Of a DNA stretch of 8,238 nucleotides, positions 1 to 7,819 are shown in pieces. Within the stretch, counting starts at the first letter, position 1, and every line of letters starts with the position of its first letter. Source of the DNA: Candidatus Omnitrophota bacterium (lineage in GTDB: Bacteria > Omnitrophota > Gorgyraeia > Gygaellales > Profunditerraquicolaceae); NCBI GenBank assembly GCA_028714595.1, contig JAQTMD010000064.1:1-8238 (forward strand). Direction: 5' to 3'. Under the pieces are notes generated by a model, which had not been told where the DNA came from, made no database searches, and was given only the letters and a program-made list of their open reading frames with translations. The translations under genes and the position numbers were made by a program.

Positions 1-896
1 CCTCGGACGGCAGGCCGATCCTGGGCATGGACGCGGAAGAGATCGCGCGCATCGTCTTTGATGTCGACGAGAACTGCATGCTGATCCCGGGCCATATCTG
101 GACGCCCTGGTTCTCGCTGTTCGGCTCGATGTCCGGGTTCAACAAGATAGAGGCCTGTTTCGGAAAACAGACTTCCAGGATCTTCGCGCTGGAGACCGGC
201 CTGTCCAGCGACCCGGCAATGAACTGGCGCCTGTCGGCCCTGGACAGATTCAGCCTGGTAAGCGACTCCGACAGCCACAGTCCGTCCAAGATCGGCCGCG
301 AGGCAAATGTATTTGACTGCGCACTGGACTACGCGAGCATCCGCGACGTGTTGCGCACCAAAGACAAGAATCGATTTAAGTACACCATAGAATTCTTCCC
401 CGAGGAAGGGAAGTATCACTTTGACGGCCACAGGAATTGCGGGGTACGCTTCTCGCCGGAAGAGACGAAAAAAAACAACGGCATCTGTCCAAAATGCAAA
501 AAGCGGCTGACGGTCGGCGTGATGAACCGCGTCGACCAGCTGGCTGACCGGCCGGAGGGTTTTGTGCCCGCCAACGCCATACCGTATAAGAGCATGATAC
601 CGCTGGACGAGATTATTGCCGAGGTCAAAGGCGTCAAAAAAGGTTCCCAGACAGTGGAAAAAGAATACATGGGCGCAGTGGCGAAGTTCGGGACCGAGTT
701 TGATATCCTTGTGCGCGCGAAGCCGGAAGAGTTAAAGAAGGGGCTGCCTGCGCGTATCGCCGAAGGCGTGGTGCGCATGCGCGAAGGAAAAGTCACGCGC
801 CTGGCAGGCTACGACGGAGAATATGGAGTTATCTCGGTCTTTGGCGGGCCCGGCCGGGAAGAGGAAAAAAACGAACAACAACTCAGTCTTTTTTAA
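1..896 (+). CDS. endoQ: Endonuclease Q (EndoQ) family PHP-fold DNA repair nuclease, 5'-truncated by the window edge
   Basis: EndoQ enzymes nick DNA 5' of deaminated bases (uracil, hypoxanthine) and abasic sites. The frame is open from base 3, so the ATG at 27 is internal (the preceding residues read SDGRPILG) and the true start lies upstream; roughly a quarter to a third of the protein is missing, including the first PHP metal motif. Numbering from the Met at 27, later PHP metal-site motifs are visible: PGHIWTPW (H23), LETGLSSDP (E56) and SDSDSHSP (D82, H84). A zinc-ribbon-like segment follows with C138, C154 and C157 (CPKC); the position where I expect a second Cys of the first pair reads GVR. 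Further family blocks are RVDQLADRPEG (168-178) and GYDGEYGVI (261-269). The last five residues are QLSLF, a textbook bacterial beta-clamp-binding motif. The TAA directly abuts the ATG of the flavodoxin-like gene. Family assignment is from remembered motifs; the alternative is a generic PHP-domain protein, which the conserved blocks make unlikely. Confidence 0.88.
   Translation, partial: SDGRPILGMDAEEIARIVFDVDENCMLIPGHIWTPWFSLFGSMSGFNKIEACFGKQTSRIFALETGLSSDPAMNWRLSALDRFSLVSDSDSHSPSKIGREANVFDCALDYASIRDVLRTKDKNRFKYTIEFFPEEGKYHFDGHRNCGVRFSPEETKKNNGICPKCKKRLTVGVMNRVDQLADRPEGFVPANAIPYKSMIPLDEIIAEVKGVKKGSQTVEKEYMGAVAKFGTEFDILVRAKPEELKKGLPARIAEGVVRMREGKVTRLAGYDGEYGVISVFGGPGREEEKNEQQLSLF
879..893 (+). 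other. C-terminal beta-clamp-binding motif QLSLF in the EndoQ homologue
   Basis: These five codons encode Gln-Leu-Ser-Leu-Phe immediately before the stop codon. The sequence matches the consensus QL(S/D)LF pentapeptide used by bacterial polymerases and repair proteins to bind the DnaN sliding clamp. It follows a charged, probably flexible tail (REEEKNEQ), the usual setting for such motifs. Binding itself is inferred, not shown. Confidence 0.75.
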
Positions 897-1376
897 ATGA
901 AGAGCGCAATCGTTTATTATTCATATTCAGGCAACACCCGGGAGGTCGCAGGGATCCTGGCGGAGTATCTGCGCGCCAAGGCCGAGGTCGATATCATTGA
1001 GCTCAAGGCCGTGGATGAATCAGCGAACTTTTTTGGTCAGTGTAAGCGGGCCTTCTGGCACAAGCGCGCAGAGCTCGAAGCCGTCAACATCGACCTGCTT
1101 AAATATGATCTGGTCTGCATCGGCACGCCGGTCTGGGCATTCGGGCCTGCCCCGGCAGTCAATACCTATCTTGATAAATGTTCGGGACTGTGTGAGAAAC
1201 AGGTGGTCTTGTTCACTACCTGCGGCAGCGGGACCGGTAATGATCGTTGCCTGGATTTTATGCAGCAGATCTTTGCGAAGAAAGGCGCAGAGGATTTCAA
1301 GCGTTTTTCCATCCAGCAATACAAGGTTAAGGATAAAGATTTCGTTCTTTCGCAAATAAAAAAAGCATTAGAATAG
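897..1376 (+). CDS. Flavodoxin-like FMN-binding protein
   Basis: A 159-residue protein with a flavodoxin fold, probably a cytoplasmic FMN electron carrier or small NAD(P)H-dependent oxidoreductase. The N-terminus carries the FMN-phosphate loop YSYSGNTREV (8-17) after the first beta strand. The segment GTPVWAFGPAPAVNTYLDK (76-94) matches the loop that stacks an aromatic on the isoalloxazine ring (W80 is the candidate), and TTCGSGTGN (107-115) fits the second FMN-contacting loop. There is no Fe-S motif and no membrane segment. The length is typical of short-chain flavodoxins. The ATG follows the EndoQ TAA with zero spacing and no clear Shine-Dalgarno, which suggests translational coupling. Its TAG lies 4 nt before a tRNA gene. 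The redox partner cannot be deduced from the neighbours. A link to EndoQ repair is possible only by proximity. Confidence 0.85.
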   Translation: MKSAIVYYSYSGNTREVAGILAEYLRAKAEVDIIELKAVDESANFFGQCKRAFWHKRAELEAVNIDLLKYDLVCIGTPVWAFGPAPAVNTYLDKCSGLCEKQVVLFTTCGSGTGNDRCLDFMQQIFAKKGAEDFKRFSIQQYKVKDKDFVLSQIKKALE

Positions 1377-1380
1377 ATTT

Positions 1381-1455
1381 GCGCCTGTAGCCCAACGGAT
1401 AGGGCAATAGCCTCCGGAGCTATGATTACAGGTTCGATTCCTGTCAGGCGCACCA
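1381..1455 (+). tRNA. tRNA-Arg (anticodon CCG)
   Basis: A complete cloverleaf can be drawn. The acceptor stem GCGCCTG (1381-1387) pairs with CAGGCGC (1445-1451). The D stem GCCC (1390-1393) pairs with GGGC (1402-1405). The anticodon stem ATAGC (1407-1411) pairs with GCTAT (1419-1423) around a 7-nt loop with anticodon CCG at 1414-1416. The T stem ACAGG pairs with CCTGT around loop TTCGATT. Discriminator A1452 is followed by an encoded CCA (1453-1455). The D loop has GGA, giving the A20 arginine identity element, and the anticodon gives C35. It decodes CGG. It starts 4 nt after the flavodoxin-like stop, so it is probably processed from that transcript. Confidence 0.97.
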
Positions 1456-1461
1456 GACGAG

Positions 1462-1561
1462 GGCAGAGTTTTTGAGGGTCCTGACTCGGCTGGCTCTGCG
1501 CGCGCTCCTTCCTGCGGGTCGCGTGCTCGAGCCAGGCCTCGTCACCCTCAAAAACTCTGCC
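1462..1561. repeat. ~100-nt palindromic element with 18-bp perfect inverted arms, just downstream of tRNA-Arg
   Basis: The left arm GGCAGAGTTTTTGAGGGT (1462-1479) is the exact reverse complement of 1544-1561. Inside, pairing continues with interruptions: GAC 1483-1485 with GTC 1541-1543, CTGGCTC 1490-1496 with GAGCCAG 1529-1535, and 1498-1504 with 1520-1526 (7 pairs including one G-T), closing on a loop of about 15 nt. A second 7-bp inverted pair, GACGAGG 1456-1462 with CCTCGTC 1537-1543, overlaps it. No T-run follows the right arm, so it does not look like a standard intrinsic terminator. No target-site duplication is visible at the edges. It could be a tRNA-associated palindromic repeat, a non-autonomous MITE-like element, or a folded non-coding RNA or processing signal. 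Only one copy is present in this window. Confidence 0.8.
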
Positions 1562-1589
1562 AACATATGTGCGACTGACGTTTCTTGCT

Positions 1590-1595
1590 AAGGGG
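1590..1595 (+). promoter_or_regulatory. Ribosome binding site AAGGGG for the TIGR00725-like gene
   Basis: AAGGGG lies 7 nt before the ATG at 1603, a good Shine-Dalgarno distance, and fixes that start. I see no convincing -35/-10 pair between the palindrome and this site. Confidence 0.65.
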
Positions 1596-1602
1596 TTAAA
1601 GC

Positions 1603-2109
1603 ATGAGGAAGAAGGTTGTAAGCGTAATCGGTGGACATAGCTGCATGAAGGAAGTGGAGCAAATTGCCCATAAATTAGGCAAAAAACTGGCAAAAGTGGC
1701 GCCAATACTTGTTTCTGGCGGCTTAAAGGGTACAATGTTGGCGGTTTGCAAAGGTTTTAAGGCCGGCGGTGGCATAACTATAGGTATTATACCAAGTTAC
1801 GACAAAGACTCTGCGAATCCCTATGTGGATATCGTAATCCCTACCGGCCTTGGTCTGGCAAGAAACGCTGTAGTAGTATCCAGCGCTGATGTGGTGGTAG
1901 CCCTGCCCGGAAAAGCGGGAACACTCTCAGAGGTTGCCTATGCGCTGCAGTTCGGAATCCCGGTAGTCAGCGTTGACTCCTGGGATTTCAAGGGAGTGAT
2001 AAAGGTGCGCACTGTCGAAGAAGCGGTTGCCGCCGTAAAAAGACTGCTGACCAGGTCTGCACAAACAAGAGCGCGGATCAAGTTATTGAGCTCGAAACTC
2101 GGTTTTTGA
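1603..2109 (+). CDS. LOG/TIGR00725-like Rossmann-fold nucleotide-binding protein
   Basis: A 168-residue protein of the LOG / DprA-related (SLOG-type) Rossmann superfamily. It begins with beta strand VVSVIGG (5-11), then SGGLKGTMLAVCKGF (38-52) and GIIP (61-64), typical of the phosphate-binding loop region. GLGLARNAVVV (82-92) contains the conserved Arg-Asn, and LPGKAGTLSEVAYAL (101-115) is a variant of the LOG signature PGGxGTxxE in which the second Gly is Lys. The C-terminus (150-168) is basic. Classic LOG proteins hydrolyse nucleoside 5'-monophosphates such as cytokinin ribotides; TIGR00725 members have no settled function, so the substrate is unknown. It is flanked by the tRNA-linked palindrome and a terminator-like hairpin, making it probably monocistronic. 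Codons such as ATA, TTA and AAA are frequent, and its composition appears less GC-rich than carB, which may indicate a different origin. Confidence 0.8.
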   Translation: MRKKVVSVIGGHSCMKEVEQIAHKLGKKLAKVAPILVSGGLKGTMLAVCKGFKAGGGITIGIIPSYDKDSANPYVDIVIPTGLGLARNAVVVSSADVVVALPGKAGTLSEVAYALQFGIPVVSVDSWDFKGVIKVRTVEEAVAAVKRLLTRSAQTRARIKLLSSKLGF

Positions 2110-2122
2110 TAACCGGCATGAA

Positions 2123-2147
2123 AAAACCCACACTGGGTGTGGGTTTT
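2123..2147 (+). terminator. Intrinsic-terminator-like hairpin after the TIGR00725-like gene
   Basis: AAAACCCACAC (2123-2133) pairs perfectly with GTGTGGGTTTT (2137-2147) across a 3-nt TGG loop, giving 11 bp with a GC-rich core and a short T-run at the 3' end. It begins about 13 nt after the stop at 2109. The A-run on the 5' side makes it potentially bidirectional. The four-T tail is short, so read-through into carA is possible. Confidence 0.75.
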
Positions 2148-2149
2148 AG

Positions 2150-2204
2150 GACGCAACACCCAAACCAAAAGGATGGTTTGGTGTGCGCAGTGCGTCTCTA
2201 CGCA
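2150..2204 (+). promoter_or_regulatory. Structured carA leader with overlapping alternative stems
   Basis: GACGCA (2150-2155) pairs with TGCGTC (2191-2196). Inside it, 2156-2167 pairs with 2174-2184 (11 bp, one bulged C) around loop AAAGGA. The strand TGCGT (2191-2195) can instead pair with ACGCA (2200-2204), a 5-bp hairpin reaching the first A of the AAGGAG ribosome site. In addition, TGGGTGT (2134-2140, loop and 3' side of the terminator) is complementary to ACACCCA (2156-2162), so an anti-terminator pairing is possible. I see no PyrR-type or known riboswitch consensus. A regulatory role is inferred from structure alone, and no convincing promoter is visible here. Confidence 0.45.
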
Positions 2205-2209
2205 AGGAG
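2204..2209 (+). promoter_or_regulatory. carA ribosome binding site AAGGAG
   Basis: AAGGAG lies 5 nt before the ATG at 2215. It fixes the carA start there rather than at the in-frame GTG at 2137, which would place the first codons inside the terminator hairpin. Confidence 0.85.
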
Positions 2210-2214
2210 AATCA

Positions 2215-3302
2215 ATGAAGGCGATCTTGATGCTTGAGGACCAAAAGACGTTCACCGGTACGGCGCTTGCCGGCGCAAGTGGGGAGCGCATTGGCGAAGT
2301 GATGTTCAATACGGCAGTTGTCGGTTACCAGGAGATGCTGACGGATCCCGCCAACGCGGGCAAGATACTGGTTTTTACCTATCCCCTCATCGGCAACTAC
2401 GGCATTGCCCCGAAGTTCAGCGAGTCAAAAAAAGCGTGGGTCCAGGCCGCGGTGATCAAGGAGCAGACCCGCATCTATTCCAACTGGCAGGCGACGGGCA
2501 GCTTCGATGATTTTGTCAAAGAAAACAAATTGCTGGTCCTTGCGGGTATTGATACGCGCGCACTGGCAGTGCATCTCCGTCAGAAAGGACAGATGCTCGG
2601 GATCATCTCCACGACTTCCTTCGACCCGAAGGAGTTAAGCCGCAAACTTGAAAATTTCCGTAGAAAGCCCGCGCAGAGCTTTGTTGCGCAGGTCTCGGTG
2701 GAGCATATCCGGCCGCTCGGTAAACCTTCTGCCCGCCAGAAAAAGGTCGCAGTGCTGGACCTCGGCGTCACGCAGAGTTTCATACGCCAGCTGGAGGCAG
2801 CCGGCGCACACGTGACGCTGGTGCCCTACAATGCCTCGACCAAGGATATCCTGGGGCTCAAAGCGCACGGCCTGGTCATCTCGGACGGGCCCGAGCAGGA
2901 TCAGAACCTGCGTCTCGTCGAGCAAAACGTCAAGCCCCTGGTCGGCAAACTTCCCATCCTGGGGGTCTCCTGCGGTTTTCAAGTCCTTGCAGAATGCCTG
3001 GGAGCCAAAGTGTTCAAGATGCGCCTCGGCCACCACGGCGTCAATTACCCCATCCATGATCCGGCGTCGTATAAAGGCGAGATCACCGTACAGAACCATT
3101 CCTTTGTGGTGGATGCCGATTCGCTGGCAAAACGTAAAGACACGAAGATCACTGCGTACAATCTCAATGACCGCACCGTCGAAGAAATCGAAAGCAGGAA
3201 GCTCAGAGTCACGGGCGTCCAGTATTCGCCGGTAAGCCCGGGTTTGGGCGAGATCAATCCCGTAATCCTGAAATTCATGAAAACACTCAAAAGGAGAAAC
3301 TG

Positions 3303-3303
<1 letters not shown>
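2215..3303 (+). CDS. carA: Carbamoyl-phosphate synthetase small subunit, with degenerate glutaminase active site
   Basis: CarA normally hydrolyses glutamine and channels ammonia to CarB. This protein has 362 residues, the usual length. The N-terminal small-subunit domain (1 to about 160) is well conserved: LEDQKTFTG (7-15), GEVMFNTAVVGYQEMLTDP (27-45), YPLIGNYG (56-63), IDTRAL (112-117). The class I amidotransferase domain (about 175-362) keeps its framework (LPILG, LGAK, GHHGVNYP, QNHSF) but not its chemistry. The nucleophile motif GICLGHQ reads GVSCGFQ, placing Ser252 at the Cys position with Cys253 one residue late and Phe255 for His. The triad His and Glu in QFHPE are Ser338 and Val340 (QYSPV). 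SNGPGDP reads SDGPEQD, and the glutamine-binding Gly in QNHGF is Ser296. No frameshift is seen; alignment is continuous around each change. Gln-dependent activity is therefore predicted lost. The TGA overlaps the carB ATG by one base, so coupled expression with CarB is retained. Confidence 0.93.
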
Positions 3304-6584
<3,281 letters not shown>

Positions 6585-6586
6585 TC

Positions 6587-6614
6587 GTCCCCCTCGACTG
6601 AAGATTCAGGGGAC
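6587..6614 (+). other. Small hairpin between carB and yjbQ
   Basis: GTCCCC (6587-6592) pairs with GGGGAC (6609-6614), and CTGA (6598-6601) can pair with TCAG (6606-6609) inside at the expense of one outer pair. No T-run follows, so it is unlikely to be a terminator. The 3' arm contains the only purine-rich candidate ribosome site (AGGGG, 6608-6612), 11 nt before the yjbQ ATG, so folding could dampen yjbQ translation. That role is inference. Confidence 0.4.
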
Positions 6615-6623
6615 ACCAGTGCG

Positions 6624-7013
6624 ATGGAGCAGATCCAGGTAAGAACGACACAGCGAATAGACTTGGTGGATATCACCGGTAAAGTTCAGGCTGCGGTGAG
6701 CAAATCCAAGGTTACGGACGGCGTCTGTCACATCTTCTGCCCGCATACCACCGCGGGGCTGACCATCAACGAAAACGCCGACCCGTCGGTGAAGGTCGAT
6801 ATCTCAAAGACCCTGAGTAAACTTGTCCCTGCCGGCGCCGGCTATGCCCACGCTGAAGGCAATGCCGACAGCCACATCAAGTCTTCGCTGTTCGGCCCGT
6901 CGCTTGCGGTCTTTGTGGAGCACGGGGAACTCATGCTGGGCACGTGGCAGGGCATATTCTTGTGCGAATCCGACGGGCCGCGCTCGCGCGAAGTCTGGGT
7001 CAAAGTCGTCTGA
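6624..7013 (+). CDS. yjbQ: YjbQ/UPF0047 family protein (secondary thiamine-phosphate synthase-like)
   Basis: A compact 129-residue cytoplasmic protein of the YjbQ family (UPF0047, TIGR00149). E. coli YjbQ shows weak thiamine-phosphate synthase activity; the physiological role of the family is still unclear. Hallmark blocks are all present: CPHTTAGLTINENADPSV (39-56, H41, E50, D53), YAHAEGNADSHIKSSLFG (74-91, H76, N80, H84) and GTWQGIFLCESDGPRSREVWV (106-126, with R120 and R122). The conserved histidines and acidic residues cluster at the presumed active site. It lies 39 nt after carB, across a small hairpin, and ends 5 nt before mutM, so it is probably co-transcribed. There is no thi gene nearby. 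The ATG is the only good start; the ribosome site is weak. Confidence 0.92.
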   Translation: MEQIQVRTTQRIDLVDITGKVQAAVSKSKVTDGVCHIFCPHTTAGLTINENADPSVKVDISKTLSKLVPAGAGYAHAEGNADSHIKSSLFGPSLAVFVEHGELMLGTWQGIFLCESDGPRSREVWVKVV

Positions 7014-7018
7014 TTACT

Positions 7019-7819
7019 ATGCCTGAGCTGCCTGAAGTCGAGACGCTCAAACGGGAATTGGAACAGGCGATCGTCGGCAAAAAGATTGCCGAGGTATGCG
7101 TCCATGCCCCGCGGGTGATCCGCGAGACTCAGCCGGCAAAATTCAAAGACCTGATTACCGGCGCTGCCGTACAGAAAGTTTTACGCCGGGCAAAGGTCCT
7201 GATCCTGGAATTGTCAAACGGCAAATCCCTGGTCATGCACCTGAAGATGACCGGACAGCTCATCTATCCCGGCAGCGGAGAGAATAGCAGGGTAAGTTTC
7301 AAATTCTCGGACGGCTCACAGCTCGATTTCAATGACCAGCGGCTTTTTGGCGAACTGCGCCTCCTGGATGACTGGCGCGACTTTGTCTTCATCAAGGGGC
7401 TCGGGCCGGAACCGCAGGAGATAACCGCCCAGCGGTTCAAAACCATGCTGGCTGCCAAAAAGACAAAGATCAAGCCGCTGCTTCTGGACCAGGCGTTCAT
7501 TTCCGGGGTCGGCAACCTGTACGCCGCAGAAAGCCTGTTCTGCGCCGGCATCCATCCGGAACGCGCGGCCAACAGCCTATCCGATGAAGAAAAAGAGGCT
7601 TTGCTCAAGTGCATCAACAATGTCCTGAACGAGGCGATCAAATACCACGGCTCGTCGGTGGATAACTATGTGCGTCTGTCGGGAAAGCAGGGCAGCTATG
7701 TGGCGCACCACAGGGTCTACGGCCGCGAAGGAAAACCCTGTGCGGTATGCAAAACGCCGATTAAACGGATTGCAACAGGAGGCAGAGGCACGTATTTCTG
7801 CCCGAGGTGCCAGCACTAG
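7019..7819 (+). CDS. mutM: Formamidopyrimidine-DNA glycosylase (Fpg/MutM)
   Basis: A bifunctional glycosylase/AP lyase that removes 8-oxoguanine and formamidopyrimidines. The start at 7019 is fixed because the mature enzyme must begin PELPEVET: Pro2 is the catalytic nucleophile and Glu3 the acid; an upstream in-frame extension would bury them. The 266 residues match the family length. Visible are the beta-elimination Lys (RRAK, K59), HLKM (M77) and RLFG (R108, F110), which fill the void left by the flipped base. The H2TH region is IKPLLLDQAFISGVGNLYAAESLF (151-174, N165). The C-terminal zinc finger has C241, C244, C261, C264, with R256 in GGRGTYFC on the DNA-binding beta hairpin. All key residues are present, so it should be active. 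No clear ribosome site precedes it; the start lies 5 nt after the yjbQ stop, suggesting coupling. A Nei (endonuclease VIII) identity is excluded by the PELPEVE start and HLKMTG. Confidence 0.97.
   Translation: MPELPEVETLKRELEQAIVGKKIAEVCVHAPRVIRETQPAKFKDLITGAAVQKVLRRAKVLILELSNGKSLVMHLKMTGQLIYPGSGENSRVSFKFSDGSQLDFNDQRLFGELRLLDDWRDFVFIKGLGPEPQEITAQRFKTMLAAKKTKIKPLLLDQAFISGVGNLYAAESLFCAGIHPERAANSLSDEEKEALLKCINNVLNEAIKYHGSSVDNYVRLSGKQGSYVAHHRVYGREGKPCAVCKTPIKRIATGGRGTYFCPRCQH

Noticed and set aside
1381..1455. tRNA-Arg as an integration attachment site for a mobile island
   Set aside because: No integrase and no direct repeat of the tRNA 3' end is seen in the window.
1166..1735. Minus-strand 189-residue open frame
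   Set aside because: It runs antisense through the tRNA (giving the familiar spurious LTGIEP translation), the palindrome and two real genes; it has no recognisable domain.
2086..2113. TTGAGC-16-GATAAC as a carA promoter
   Set aside because: Only 4 of 6 matches in each box, and it would start transcription only a few bases before the terminator hairpin; too weak to annotate.
2137..2214. Upstream in-frame GTG extension of carA
   Set aside because: It would start inside the terminator hairpin and adds 26 residues absent from CarA; AAGGAG before the ATG at 2215 marks the real start.
2968..3234. A frameshift or pseudogene explanation for the odd CarA motifs
   Set aside because: Flanking residues align without gaps around Ser252, the frame is open to a normal-length stop, and the next gene is coupled by a one-base overlap.
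6944..7018. Upstream in-frame extension of mutM
   Set aside because: It overlaps yjbQ and would bury the catalytic Pro2, which must be N-terminal after Met removal.
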